NCBI GenBank assembly: GCA_002731275.1
Contig: PCBK01000189.1
Coordinates: 1-64,000 of the forward strand
DNA: 64,000 nt
Direction: 5' to 3'
From: Deltaproteobacteria bacterium
GTDB taxonomy: Bacteria; Myxococcota_C; UBA6777
The notes below the pieces were generated by a model, which did not search any database, was not told the DNA's origin, and worked only from the letters and a program-made list of their open reading frames with translations. A program made the translations under genes and the position numbers. Every line of letters starts with the position of its first letter. The stretch's first letter is position 1. This document shows positions 43,438 to 52,805 of this stretch, piece by piece.

Positions 43438-45786
43438 ATGTTGATGACCAAAAAAGACAATGCTGGCTCTTCGTCTGCAAACCCTGCGGACTTTTTCTCG
43501 GACATTGCGCAAGAATTGCAAAACCAGGTGGGACACCTGAATCCCCAAGATGCTCAAGAAGAGGCTTCCTCCAAAGACGATTCGGAAGAAAACCCATTGT
43601 TTTCGACATCAACAGCCAACACACCAGAAGAAGACGCTGCAGACGACGCAGGTGGGCTCTTCGATGAAACCCCCGCCAGCCCAGATACAGATCTCTACAA
43701 AACGATCGAACAAGTCCCCCCCACACAGACCGCAGAAGCCGCAGCTTCAGACGTCTCGACGCCAGAAGAACATGTCGAGACAGACGAACAATCCGCTTCA
43801 GCTGAGACCCCTTCCACCGTGGAAGATGAAGACTCTTCAGGGAGCTCCATGACTACAGAGAACAAACCGACAGAGCAGGAAGAAGAAACGAGCGCCGAAG
43901 CAGCAACGGATACTGAGGCAGTAAGCGCGAGCGAAGACATCGAGGCTTCGCAGTCCGACGCGGATGAGGTCCCACCATCGGACACCGAGATCGAGGTAGA
44001 AGTCGCTGAGGCCGCTCCAGAGAGTGAAGAGGCAGCCACTCCTGCCGAAGAATCCGCCGCTCCCGTTGAAGAGGATCCCGAAGAGATCCCCGTAGAGACA
44101 GCGCCCATGGAAGAGCAGGCCTTCGAAGGCTCTCCAGCCCAATCAGAGGTTGAGATTGGTCCACACTCCTACACCCTCGAACAAGCGATCTTTCAATCGA
44201 ATGACCGCGTCGTTTGGCGTGCCAGCCGCACAGATAAGAGTACAGACCAGCTGTATCTCGTCGAAGAGATCTCCTACCAACGCTACGCCAATGGCTACAA
44301 AAGTATGCCAGAGCTTTATCAGGTCCGAATCCTCCGACCTGAGGTCATCCAAGAGTTTGAAGACCGCGCCTTTTTGATCTTCCGCAAACCAACGGGACAC
44401 CGACTCAAAGAGCGTATCGAAGACAGAAGTCATCGCTGGTCACTCGATGAGATCAAACACATCATCCGGACTGTCGGCCACTCCCTCGCCGGAATCCACG
44501 AAAACAACAAACTCTTTTTGCAGTTGGACTCCCGCCATATCTGGATGGAAGATGACAAGGACCCCCTCCTCTTGTCCGTCGAACGACTGTACGATCAAGA
44601 CACCCCCTTCCACAGACGCCCTGTCCGAGAAGGCTTTTCAGCGCCAGAGATCTTCCAAAAACACTCTGTCCTTGGACCTTATACAGACATCTTCGCGCTC
44701 GGTGCGCTGCTCCACTATCTCATCAGCCACGCACCACTGTTCAATCACCTCGATACACCAGCGCCTCACATCCCTTCACCGCGGGTCTACCACCCAGATT
44801 TCCCTGTTGGGTTGGATCACATTATCTTCCGCGCTTGTCACCCCGATCCAGGCAGACGTTACCAACGTGTGAGTCAATTTATCGGTGCCTTTGAACGTGC
44901 CCTCCGTACGATCGAAGAGCGACAGGAGACCCCCAAACAGATGGTCCAACTCGCCGTTGGACACGACATCCACATCGGCGTGTCCAAAGGAAACCGCAAT
45001 CCAACCAACCAGGATGCGCTGTTCTGGCGATATGACCGTGAACGAGGAAAAGGACTCTTTGTGATCGCAGACGGTGTCAGCCATTGCAATTACGGCTCAG
45101 GCGACCGCGCCTCCTCCATCCTGATTCAGGCCGCAAGAAAACGTTGGGATACCCTCCTCGACAAACCCATCATGGATCAGGATCTTTCGGCCGAACAGCG
45201 CCAAAAAATCCTCGCCTCCATCGTCGAAGCCGCAAACCTCGCAATTGGTCGAGAGATCAACGAGCAGTTTGACCGCATTGACGGATATGTCGAAGACGTC
45301 ATGGGCTCAACTTGGGTCGCAGGATTTTTGGACGGCAATCACATGACCTTTGCCAACCTCGGAGACAGTCGCGCCTACCTCAAACACGGCGATGCCATCG
45401 AGCAAATCACTGTGGACCATGACTACAAAACAGTCCAAATGCAAGTCCACCTCGACCTGCGCTCCGTCGCCACATTGATGGGCGGAAGCTTGATCACACG
45501 ATGTGTTGGTGCATTCGACAAAGATCCCGACTTGAAGTTGAAACCCAGAAGGTTGGATATCGACTTCTTTGAGATGACACTCATCCCCGGCGATATCGTC
45601 TTGCTCTGCTCGGATGGTTTGTCCGACTACGCAGGCAATGACGAAGAAGAATCGAAGCTCGCCATCTCCAAAATGCTCGACAGCTACCCCGATCCACGCA
45701 GCGCGTGTTTCTGGCTCGTCGCGCTCGCCAACCAACACGGCGGTGGCGACAACATCTCCATGATTGAGATCAAAGTTCTTGGGTAA
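43438..45786 (+). CDS. Pseudokinase - PP2C phosphatase fusion
   Basis: This 782-residue protein has an acidic, repetitive N-terminal arm (about 1-235, Glu/Ser/Ala-rich). A kinase-fold domain (about 240-495) follows, in which the catalytic HRDLKPEN is replaced by QLDSRHIWM and DFG by a Ser-Val-Glu stretch. APE survives (401-404 region, FSAPEIF), as do the helices around DIFALGALLHYL. The C-terminal PP2C domain (about 511-782) is intact: NPTNQDALF, VIADGVSH, NLGDSRAYL, LLCSDGLSDY and GGDNISM. An inactive kinase fold probably senses or docks a partner and controls the phosphatase; that is inference. Start ATG 43438 or 43444 after GGAG. Confidence 0.85.
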   Translation: MLMTKKDNAGSSSANPADFFSDIAQELQNQVGHLNPQDAQEEASSKDDSEENPLFSTSTANTPEEDAADDAGGLFDETPASPDTDLYKTIEQVPPTQTAEAAASDVSTPEEHVETDEQSASAETPSTVEDEDSSGSSMTTENKPTEQEEETSAEAATDTEAVSASEDIEASQSDADEVPPSDTEIEVEVAEAAPESEEAATPAEESAAPVEEDPEEIPVETAPMEEQAFEGSPAQSEVEIGPHSYTLEQAIFQSNDRVVWRASRTDKSTDQLYLVEEISYQRYANGYKSMPELYQVRILRPEVIQEFEDRAFLIFRKPTGHRLKERIEDRSHRWSLDEIKHIIRTVGHSLAGIHENNKLFLQLDSRHIWMEDDKDPLLLSVERLYDQDTPFHRRPVREGFSAPEIFQKHSVLGPYTDIFALGALLHYLISHAPLFNHLDTPAPHIPSPRVYHPDFPVGLDHIIFRACHPDPGRRYQRVSQFIGAFERALRTIEERQETPKQMVQLAVGHDIHIGVSKGNRNPTNQDALFWRYDRERGKGLFVIADGVSHCNYGSGDRASSILIQAARKRWDTLLDKPIMDQDLSAEQRQKILASIVEAANLAIGREINEQFDRIDGYVEDVMGSTWVAGFLDGNHMTFANLGDSRAYLKHGDAIEQITVDHDYKTVQMQVHLDLRSVATLMGGSLITRCVGAFDKDPDLKLKPRRLDIDFFEMTLIPGDIVLLCSDGLSDYAGNDEEESKLAISKMLDSYPDPRSACFWLVALANQHGGGDNISMIEIKVLG

Positions 45787-45994
45787 GGTCGACTTTTTGC
45801 TTGAAGCGGCCTGCCCCCATACATGAGGAAAAGGATTTCCCATCGTAGAGCGCATACACGCCCTTGAGACCGTTTGTCTTTTTGCAAGGCAATAAGAAAC
45901 CGGACCTCTAGTCAACGACATCATGTTTCGCGTCTACTGCGGGAATAGGTCTTCACTGACCTGTTGCACGTTCGATAATCGGAGCTTTTTTACG

Positions 45995-46744
45995 ATGATC
46001 ATCTGTCCAATCTGCGAAACCGAAAACGAACCAGGCCTTGAGGAGTGTATTTTGTGTGGCGCTCCTCTTGAGGTAGAGCTTGCTCCGCCCGAGCCCCTCG
46101 GTCCTCCCCCAGAAGCCCCTGTACAGCCACCTCCACCAGTGGAGCCCCCCTCTCCACCTGCACAGCCAGTCGTGGCCCAGACCATTTCCCCTCCCGCACC
46201 TGCGCCAGAGCAACCCATCGCGCCAGAGATGCCTGTCGCGCCATCTCTTGCACCAGAGATGCCTGTCGCACCTTCTCTCGCACCAGAGATGCCTATCGCA
46301 CCTTCCATGGCACCGATATCCCCGGTGCTCCCTATCGCTCCCAAAGCACCACAAGATCCTATATCTCTACAGAGCCAGCACCCAGAAACCCCATCGATGG
46401 AGATTCCTGCGCCAGGTACACTCTGCCTCGTTGTCTACTTCCAACGACGCCCTGCGCTCTACTACCCTGTGATCTACGATGAAATCCTGATCGGCCGACA
46501 AGACCCCGCGTCCAACTCTTATCCAGATCTGGATCTGACCCCCTATGACCCCGATCTCGCGATCTCTCGTAAACATTCCTACCTTTACAGAGAGAGCAAC
46601 GAATACTACATCTACCCCATCAGCAACTCTGGGACACAAGTCAACCAGGAGATGGTGGATATCGGTATCAAAAAACGCATCAAAGAAGGCGACGTCATCA
46701 TCCTCTCAGGACGCCTCGCGATCCGCTTCGCGCGGACAACGTAA
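45995..46744 (+). CDS. Zinc-ribbon / FHA-domain protein
   Basis: This 249-residue protein begins with a zinc ribbon (CPIC and CILC within the first 25 residues). A Pro-rich linker follows with three decapeptides of the form APEMPVAPSL, and then a C-terminal FHA domain (about 160-245): LIGRQDP, a SRKHSYLYR motif with the Ser and His of the phosphothreonine pocket, and NSGTQVNQ. FHA domains bind phosphothreonine peptides, so this could read out the kinase and phosphatase proteins of the region. The frame opens at 45923, but the ATG at 45995 with GGAG upstream starts the ribbon correctly. It follows the phosphatase gene by 208 bases on the same strand. Confidence 0.86.
   Translation: MIICPICETENEPGLEECILCGAPLEVELAPPEPLGPPPEAPVQPPPPVEPPSPPAQPVVAQTISPPAPAPEQPIAPEMPVAPSLAPEMPVAPSLAPEMPIAPSMAPISPVLPIAPKAPQDPISLQSQHPETPSMEIPAPGTLCLVVYFQRRPALYYPVIYDEILIGRQDPASNSYPDLDLTPYDPDLAISRKHSYLYRESNEYYIYPISNSGTQVNQEMVDIGIKKRIKEGDVIILSGRLAIRFARTT
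46220..46309 (+). repeat. Three 30-base in-frame repeats
   Basis: Units at 46220-46249, 46250-46279 and 46280-46309 share CCAGAGATGCCT and encode APEMPVAPSL-type decapeptides in the linker of the FHA protein. The unit length equals that of the Pro-rich array at 17198-17407, but the sequence is unrelated. Confidence 0.8.
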
Positions 46745-46810
46745 CAGCCCCCCCACTCCCTACCAATACCCCATTCATTCACGACAACCCACAAAATACA
46801 CATGACATGG

Positions 46811-46940
46811 AGGTCGGACACAAGGCCCGACCCTACGGGAAGCTCAGACACAAGACCTGACCCTACTCGATAAAAGCAATACTGAAGTCGGACACAAAGC
46901 CTGCCCTCGGACACAAAGCCTGCCCCTGCTCGATAAAACG
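46811..46940. repeat. Four degenerate GTCGGACACAAGGCC-type palindromes
   Basis: Four copies of a roughly 20- to 30-base motif with the core CGGACACAA and a complementary half (GCCCGACC or GCCTGCCC) follow one another between the FHA gene and the gene at 47012. Each can fold as a short hairpin, and two are followed by the same CTCGATAAAA tail. Such extragenic palindromes are often REP-like repeats; no transposase lies near. Confidence 0.6.
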
Positions 46941-47011
46941 CGACTCTATGGTCCTTCGTCTGTGGGAAAACACAACATCGTGTTCATCCACGAGCCAGAC
47001 GTGTAGACCAC

Positions 47012-47677
47012 CTATTTCCTGGTCAAAAACTTCACAAGACGTTTGTATTCTTGGAGTCTCATCAGCGCGACACGTTGGCGCGCACCTTTGGTTTTAGCCT
47101 GCTTCATCATATTGCGGATGCGGGTCTCTTGGGTGTGATAGTAACGACGTTGTACGATCGCCCAATTGCGCAAAAGCAGCTGGCAGCGTCCGGCCTGTAC
47201 ACCCTTTATGCTCTGTGCCTTCGTAAAGATCGCACAGTACATCGACTTTTGTCCTAGCTCCTTACACACCAACTTCACCAGCTTCTTACACGCAGCAGGA
47301 TCATGTGCAGTTCTTCGGCCGTGTGTCATCTCTGCGAGTGTCTCTTTCAGCATCTTTTGCTTGTAGCTTGAAACCTGTGCAATCGCATTCGCACCATGAC
47401 GCTGTGCGAGTGACTCCATCTGGTTGAGGTAATTTTCTTTCCGCTTGATGATCCGCGCGAGGACCTTCCAACGTGCGAGATACGCACCACAACGTTGATT
47501 TGAAGCCCCTTTGTGCTTCGCCACGAGGATGTAAGCCTTACAGTGAAAAGACGATGAACCAAAGACCTGACACGTCTTTGTGGCGAGCGCTTGACATGCA
47601 CTCGCCTCTGCTTCGCCCTGAGCACCCCAGACAAAAAGCCCCAACGTCGCTATAAACAAAATCGCTCTCAACTTCAT
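47012..47677 (-). CDS. Secreted helical protein with duplicated four-Cys module
   Basis: I do not recognise a family. The 221-residue protein has a signal peptide (MKLRAILFIATLGLFVWG, cut near AEASA) and then two copies of a ~43-residue module. In both, cysteines keep similar spacing (C-x7-C-x8-9-C ... C followed by a Leu-rich helix ending RW or NW). One copy is near 28-70 and the other near 128-172, separated by a helical linker. The mature protein is strongly basic. Each module probably holds two disulfides in the periplasm or outside the cell. Stand-alone gene; function unknown. Confidence 0.75.
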   Translation of the reverse strand: MKLRAILFIATLGLFVWGAQGEAEASACQALATKTCQVFGSSSFHCKAYILVAKHKGASNQRCGAYLARWKVLARIIKRKENYLNQMESLAQRHGANAIAQVSSYKQKMLKETLAEMTHGRRTAHDPAACKKLVKLVCKELGQKSMYCAIFTKAQSIKGVQAGRCQLLLRNWAIVQRRYYHTQETRIRNMMKQAKTKGARQRVALMRLQEYKRLVKFLTRK

Positions 47678-47878
47678 ACTCTATCGCTCCTCTGGAGAAA
47701 GCGCTCTTACGCCCCACTCCTTCAAGAAATGCCGCCATGTAGACAGGTTGCCCAAGACACACGCACCAAACATGGTATGTGCGGTGCCCTTACGCTCGCT
47801 AGTTTCTAGACCTTTGCATTGTCACAGAATTTCGGAGTTTTGTCTACAGCTTGAGGGGACTTTGGAGAGAAGGGAAGC

Positions 47879-49174
47879 TCAGGATGGAGTGGAAAAGACA
47901 GCCTGAAGGGCTTGCTGATCTTCTGTAAATGACTGAAGCGTCACAGGGGTGATCAAGTTGTGGAGGTTGCGAGGGACACGCATCTGGACACGTACATAGT
48001 GATCGGTCAATCCCTGCCACAAGAAGCCCTTCTCATTGCGATCGACCATCTGCTCCCAAAGGACATCAACGCTCTTTCCGAGCTGTTGTTCATAGAAAGA
48101 GAGGCGACCCGTCCGAGCGATCTCTTGCAAAACTGCGCTACGTTCAGCGCGTGTGTTGCCGTGGACTTGATTGGGCATCCGGGCCGCAGCCGTTCCCGGA
48201 CGCGCGGAGTAGCGGAACACGTGCATATGGCAGAAGTCCATCTCTTTGACAAACTCCACAGTCTCTTCAAACTCTGCGTCTGTCTCGCCGGGAAATCCGA
48301 CAATCATGTCACTGCTGATCGCCAGTCCAGGGATCAGCGAACGCGACTCCTCGACAAGACCTCGAAAGGCAGACTTTCTCGTGCGTCGTGCCATCCGCTT
48401 CAATGTCGCATCACACCCAGCCTGAAGTGGCAGGTGAATATGGCGGCACAAACGCTCATCTTCCCACAACGTAAAGAAACCCTCAGGAATATCCCAAGGT
48501 TCGAGAGAGGACAAACGAATACGCGGCATATCCGTCTCATCAAGTAAGGCCTTCACGAGGATCTTGAGATCGCTCTCCTCTTGCAGATCGCGGCCATAAG
48601 AGCCGAGGTGCACACCGCTAAGTACAGCCTCTTGGTAACCTGCATCGTACAATCCATTGACCTCCGAGATAATCTCCCGAAGAGGCCGACTGCGACCGGC
48701 ACCACGTGCGATCGTCGTCACACAAAATGTACAGCGATTATCGCAACCATCTTGGGCTTTGATGAACGCTCGTGTACGACCAATCTCACCGGGCTTGATC
48801 TCTCTGAGCAAAGGCTCAAGGTCATAAGCCTCTTTGCCTTCGAGTTGGAGAACCTTGGGCACCAAGGAGTCTTTCTCCATATTGGAGATGACATCGACGA
48901 CACCTGGAATCTCTTCAACTTTCTCCCGCTCAATCTCGCTGTAACAACCAGTGACGAAGATCTTGGCATCAGGTGCTTTACGTGATGCTTGGTAGATAAG
49001 CTGTCGCGATTTTCGCCCTGCGTCGTTGGTCACCGCGCATGTGTTGATCACGCACAACTCTGCGTCTTCGACAGACTCTACAATGTCGTGACCAAGGTGG
49101 CGAAACAAACGCCCCATTTGTTCGATTTCACTCTCGTTGAGTCGACAACCAAGCGTGTTGAGAAAGACTTTCAA
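47879..49174 (-). CDS. mtaB: tRNA t6A37 methylthiotransferase MtaB
   Basis: This 431-residue radical SAM enzyme would convert t6A37 to ms2t6A37 in tRNAs reading ANN codons. The N-terminal methylthiotransferase domain has three cluster cysteines (LNTLGCRLN, CVINTCAVTN, FVTGCYSE). The radical SAM motif is AQDGCDNRCTFCVTT, and a short TRAM-like tail follows. The N-terminal NTLGCRLNESE is typical of MtaB and distinguishes it from MiaB and RimO. The TTG start overlaps the stop of the nucleotidyltransferase gene (TTGA) and lies eight bases after AAAGGA. The two are translationally coupled. Confidence 0.92.
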   Translation of the reverse strand: MKVFLNTLGCRLNESEIEQMGRLFRHLGHDIVESVEDAELCVINTCAVTNDAGRKSRQLIYQASRKAPDAKIFVTGCYSEIEREKVEEIPGVVDVISNMEKDSLVPKVLQLEGKEAYDLEPLLREIKPGEIGRTRAFIKAQDGCDNRCTFCVTTIARGAGRSRPLREIISEVNGLYDAGYQEAVLSGVHLGSYGRDLQEESDLKILVKALLDETDMPRIRLSSLEPWDIPEGFFTLWEDERLCRHIHLPLQAGCDATLKRMARRTRKSAFRGLVEESRSLIPGLAISSDMIVGFPGETDAEFEETVEFVKEMDFCHMHVFRYSARPGTAAARMPNQVHGNTRAERSAVLQEIARTGRLSFYEQQLGKSVDVLWEQMVDRNEKGFLWQGLTDHYVRVQMRVPRNLHNLITPVTLQSFTEDQQALQAVFSTPS

Positions 49175-50310
49175 GATCCAGTTCCTTTGTCGTGAAATGC
49201 CATGATGAGTTCAGTGACGAGTTGATCGATTGCGTCGCGATCTGGCGAGCGTGGCAATGGTTTTTCAGCCGCCAACACACGGATCACTTGCTCTTGTTTT
49301 TCAGCCCACGTGATCAGCTCATCGTATGTCCATACACCTTTGCGGACCTCCCGCAACAGATCCGCCTGAGGATGTTTGACACTCAAATTGCCAGTCGTCA
49401 AGATCTCCTCCGCAGATAACATCAAACGGACCAAGTGACTGGCGTGTTTGCTGTCGTAGCCAAACTTCTTTTCAAGTTCGGCACGCTGGGGATTTCGCTC
49501 TCTTGTCCAGTGTTGGTATTGTTTCCAATGATGAAGCGCGTGTTTGTATCGCCGCTCTGCGTCGAGGCGTTTGTATAGCTCCGCCGCGATACCAGCTTGC
49601 ATCGCAGCCTGCTCTCGCTCAAGATCTTCATGGGGCTGATAAGGCCGCCCATGCACCATCTGAAAGTATTCGGAGAGCTGCTCACGAACCTCTTCACGTG
49701 TCTCTTCTGGTAGATGCTCGAAGAGGGCATCGAGTTGCCACTCTTGTTGTTTTTTGCGGATGTATGACTCCGCGAGATCTTGTATATCCTTCGGCACAAG
49801 CGAATGTTGGGGGGGAAGATCGAAGCTCTCCCTCGTCGGCTTCTCCTTGGGTGGATCGAGCAACCACTTGCGGTGCGTCCTGATCCGCTTGAGCTGACTC
49901 ATCGCATATCCCGTATACGTGTGTTGTACACGCATCGACAAAAACATATGACGTTTTTCGTACAGACGTTCCCATGTAGGCGATGTGTAGAGCCAGTCAT
50001 CTGGATGGGCAAACAAGATGTCCAACATATTGGGGTTGGCATCAGCTGACAGTCGGACAAACTTCGTGATGTTGAAGATGACGCTGTCGAGGGGCTCATC
50101 AAAACCAGGGAAGCGCTTCTGCACCAACTCCTGGAGGAAGGGGCTCCCATCGGAGAGCTGTTCCCAATTGCGCGTACCAAAATACGTCATAAGCGGCGCA
50201 ACAGCGACACCGCGGACATCGACATCCGACGTCTCCGTGTGCGTTCCGTACGCATGCGAACCATGAAGGCACAAAAAGATGAGGTGTGATGGTAAGTCTT
50301 TATGTTGCAT
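49171..50310 (-). CDS. RlaP-like nucleotidyltransferase (DNA polymerase beta fold)
   Basis: This 379-residue protein has the polymerase-beta-type nucleotidyltransferase motif HGSHAYGTHTETSDVDVRG, with the metal-binding acids Asp29 and Asp31, and a downstream acid in LDSVIFNITKF. This matches the YcgL/RlaP family linked to RNA repair by comparative genomics. The insert at about 150-260 is highly charged and helical. The ATG at 50310 is preferred over the frame opening at 50349 because GGGAG lies six bases upstream. Coupling to mtaB is notable, since both act on RNA; an RNA ligase partner is not in the window. Confidence 0.82.
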   Translation of the reverse strand: MQHKDLPSHLIFLCLHGSHAYGTHTETSDVDVRGVAVAPLMTYFGTRNWEQLSDGSPFLQELVQKRFPGFDEPLDSVIFNITKFVRLSADANPNMLDILFAHPDDWLYTSPTWERLYEKRHMFLSMRVQHTYTGYAMSQLKRIRTHRKWLLDPPKEKPTRESFDLPPQHSLVPKDIQDLAESYIRKKQQEWQLDALFEHLPEETREEVREQLSEYFQMVHGRPYQPHEDLEREQAAMQAGIAAELYKRLDAERRYKHALHHWKQYQHWTRERNPQRAELEKKFGYDSKHASHLVRLMLSAEEILTTGNLSVKHPQADLLREVRKGVWTYDELITWAEKQEQVIRVLAAEKPLPRSPDRDAIDQLVTELIMAFHDKGTGS

Positions 50311-50479
50311 ATTGTTCTCCCATAACGTCTGTATCGTCATGTCCAGCATAGAAACCTACGACGTCATCGCGCAAGCTCAAAGAATTGTGTGGTAGACAAC
50401 CACCAGAGAGCAGGTACAACGTTCTCGTAGATGTCGGAATGTGAAGAGGAAGTTTGTCTATTGAGGGGGGATTTCGGCG

Positions 50480-51007
50480 CTACTGGCGTTCTTCGATCGT
50501 GATGGTCAGGCGATATTTGCCGTCTTCACCGCGCTCTTCGTGGATGTCCTGGACATCTCCGAGGCGCTCAGCAGCAGCCTTGATCGCGCGTCCAGTCGCT
50601 TCGACGACCCAACCTTCACAAGCATCTCGTCGCTCCTGGTTGCTCTCTTCAAGATGAGAGGTGGTCTGCTCAGCGAGAAATTGCTCACGTCTCTCCAACA
50701 ACTCTTTACCACGCTCTTCGAGCGCGTCGGGAGCCCAGCCTTCGAGTGTCTGATCGACATTCTCTGCGGCTTGTACTTCGGTGACGATCTGCATCGTTTC
50801 GGGCTCAAAGCGGTAGGTCATACGCTCATCGATCTGCATCGTGACGCGACCCTCTTCGTCTTTTTCCCACCCCGCTTCGAGCAGCACCTGCTCCAAGATT
50901 TCGGCAAACTCAGCAGGTGGCATCAATGGGACAGGATCGACATGAAACGTCGAAAAGTCCTGCACAGTGACCACGTCTTGGATGCGAATTCGATATGGTT
51001 TACTCAT
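50480..51007 (-). CDS. Small acidic protein, last gene of the MoxR-vWA operon
   Basis: This 175-residue soluble protein is the last gene of the MoxR-vWA operon, starting two bases after the vWA-like gene with GAGGAG eight bases before its ATG. It opens with a beta/helix segment (FHVDPVPLMPPAEFAEILEQ and AGW) and has a charged helical middle. It ends with strands GKYRLTITIEE that recall the small DUF2997-like or 'X'-type components of ternary ATPase systems. That resemblance is weak and by eye. It has no signal peptide or catalytic motif. It is likely an adaptor of the complex. Confidence 0.6.
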   Translation of the reverse strand: MSKPYRIRIQDVVTVQDFSTFHVDPVPLMPPAEFAEILEQVLLEAGWEKDEEGRVTMQIDERMTYRFEPETMQIVTEVQAAENVDQTLEGWAPDALEERGKELLERREQFLAEQTTSHLEESNQERRDACEGWVVEATGRAIKAAAERLGDVQDIHEERGEDGKYRLTITIEERQ

Positions 51008-51009
51008 GG

Positions 51010-52797
51010 TTACAACTCCTCTTTGAGCAGCGAGACATTGCCTTCCACATCAGGTGGGGCACGAAGAATAGATTGTAGCACAAGATCGCGCATACGCACG
51101 AAGCCCTCTAGATGCTCCTTGCAATCTTGCAAGGATAAAATCAAGTCAGGCCCATCCCCACGGTGGGGCAAAGCGTTCCAACGCTCTCCTTCGTAGGGAA
51201 CTTCCGTCAGCTCCGACTGTGTCGATTGTGCATCGTGCTTGGGCTGCAAAGAGGATAGTGCGTCAGGTACATTGACGAACAGCGGACTTGCTGAGTTCTC
51301 TTGTTTCTGAAATATGTCTTCTAACCCTATCAAAGGCAATGAGCGAGTGGAAGGAATCACACATATAGAGATCTGGTGAGGGACACGTTGTGATGCTTTT
51401 CGGAGGGCTTGCAGGCGTGATGGTGTGGTGATCAACAGGCGAAAATCACCAGACTGCTGAGGTTGCGTTTCAGCGTACTTGCCGAGATCTTGTACGAGCT
51501 CCATATGCGTGCTGCCCCCCACTTCAGCCGTACTGTTGAGGAAGATCTGGTAGGTTGAGCACTCCTCCTCCCAGTCACGTGCTGGAGAGAGAATGTACTC
51601 GATACGCAAGACCTCTTCGGGACAAACATGCCTCAAGTCGACCGTCAAGCGAGACAAAAACCCAAACAACAAAGACATCCCAGAGACCGGGACCTCCTGC
51701 CCTTTGAAGCGGATCTCGCCAGGATCAAGATCGAGCAAGATCTGGAGGCGACGTTGCCATGTGTACGTGATGTTTTGCTCCCGCTCGTAGTAAAGCAGCT
51801 CTCGCTCGACCACTCTGAGTGCGAATATATCGACGGATTGCTTGGGGTGTTCCTCCCAATAGAGCAACTCCGAAGGCACCATACTCGACAGCTCACCACG
51901 TCGACAAAGCCCTTGGATGCCACCTTCAGGGACGATACTTCGCGAGGGGAGGTGAAGTTGATGGTAGCCAGCATCCCGCAGCTGAAACAACAAACGCATA
52001 TCGTCGGGAGGTGGGATCTGCTCAAAGCTCCACGCCATCTGTTGCCAACGAAGGCGTTCGAGTTTGTTGTGAAGTAACTCAAAGTGCGTCAGGATCGGGA
52101 GCCAGGAGGTCTGCAGCCAATCTTTGTTGTTGAGCCGCAGGAGTTGATCGAGAATATGCTGGATCTGTTCGGCACACCATCCTTTTCGGCCAATGCTCTC
52201 TTCGAACTCATCGAGCGCACCGTGTGCGTGTAGCCACCAGTCAGGAGCGTCTTTTTCACTCGAAAATGTCGGCAATAGAGAAGGACGATACCCTTCAACC
52301 AGTGTATCTCGAATGGGTTCGAGGAGTTGACCCACCAGATAGACAAGCGCTCGATCTTGTAAAGAGAGAGGCGCCACGAGTCCACCAGGTTTTGGCTCGG
52401 GTGCTTTGGGAGAGAGTCTCAAGAGGAGACGTCGCAATTGCCGAAACATCGGAAATCGAACGAGTCGATAGAGCAGATCGTTCTGGATACGTAACAGGAG
52501 ACGCTCGAAGGAGTGGTCTTCTTCGTCGAGACGGCGTGGGGCGAATTGCTCACCTTGCCGAAACAACGCAAAGAGATCGAGCGTCAGGCCGAGAGGAGGC
52601 ACCTGTCGTAGCTCAAGCACCAACTCCTTAAACATCATCAATTCGTGTGCAAGGACATCTTGGTTCCAGCGGTCATGACGAAGACAAAAGGCAAGACCAG
52701 ACCACTGATACAGTTGTTGGCGTCGGCGAAATGCCGCGAGCTGCGGACCTGATGCCCACTGAATGTCAAGTGGAGGTTTGAGAGGCGGTCGCCACAT
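51010..52797 (-). CDS. vWA-like protein with degenerate metal site, partner of MoxR
   Basis: The protein (595 residues) has the layout of vWA partners of MoxR ATPases: a helical N-terminal half, a segment SSMVPSELLYWEE plus VERELLYYERE that typically precedes the vWA domain, and a Rossmann-like core from about 346. The metal site DxSxS reads DLDPG, and the second ligand region reads GGSTHMELVQD. The fold seems kept while the metal site is probably lost. Later strands DFRLLITTPSR and ISICVIP fit. The ATG at 52797 follows GAGGGA by five bases; a TTG at 52809 overlaps the MoxR stop. The vWA call is inference from pattern and position. Confidence 0.62.
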   Translation of the reverse strand: MWRPPLKPPLDIQWASGPQLAAFRRRQQLYQWSGLAFCLRHDRWNQDVLAHELMMFKELVLELRQVPPLGLTLDLFALFRQGEQFAPRRLDEEDHSFERLLLRIQNDLLYRLVRFPMFRQLRRLLLRLSPKAPEPKPGGLVAPLSLQDRALVYLVGQLLEPIRDTLVEGYRPSLLPTFSSEKDAPDWWLHAHGALDEFEESIGRKGWCAEQIQHILDQLLRLNNKDWLQTSWLPILTHFELLHNKLERLRWQQMAWSFEQIPPPDDMRLLFQLRDAGYHQLHLPSRSIVPEGGIQGLCRRGELSSMVPSELLYWEEHPKQSVDIFALRVVERELLYYEREQNITYTWQRRLQILLDLDPGEIRFKGQEVPVSGMSLLFGFLSRLTVDLRHVCPEEVLRIEYILSPARDWEEECSTYQIFLNSTAEVGGSTHMELVQDLGKYAETQPQQSGDFRLLITTPSRLQALRKASQRVPHQISICVIPSTRSLPLIGLEDIFQKQENSASPLFVNVPDALSSLQPKHDAQSTQSELTEVPYEGERWNALPHRGDGPDLILSLQDCKEHLEGFVRMRDLVLQSILRAPPDVEGNVSLLKEEL

Positions 52798-52805
52798 ACT
52801 GTCCC

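Noticed and set aside
50480..52797. Prophage or toxin-antitoxin pair
   Set aside because: Gene sizes, the tight operon and the MoxR partner do not fit; no phage or toxin motif is seen.
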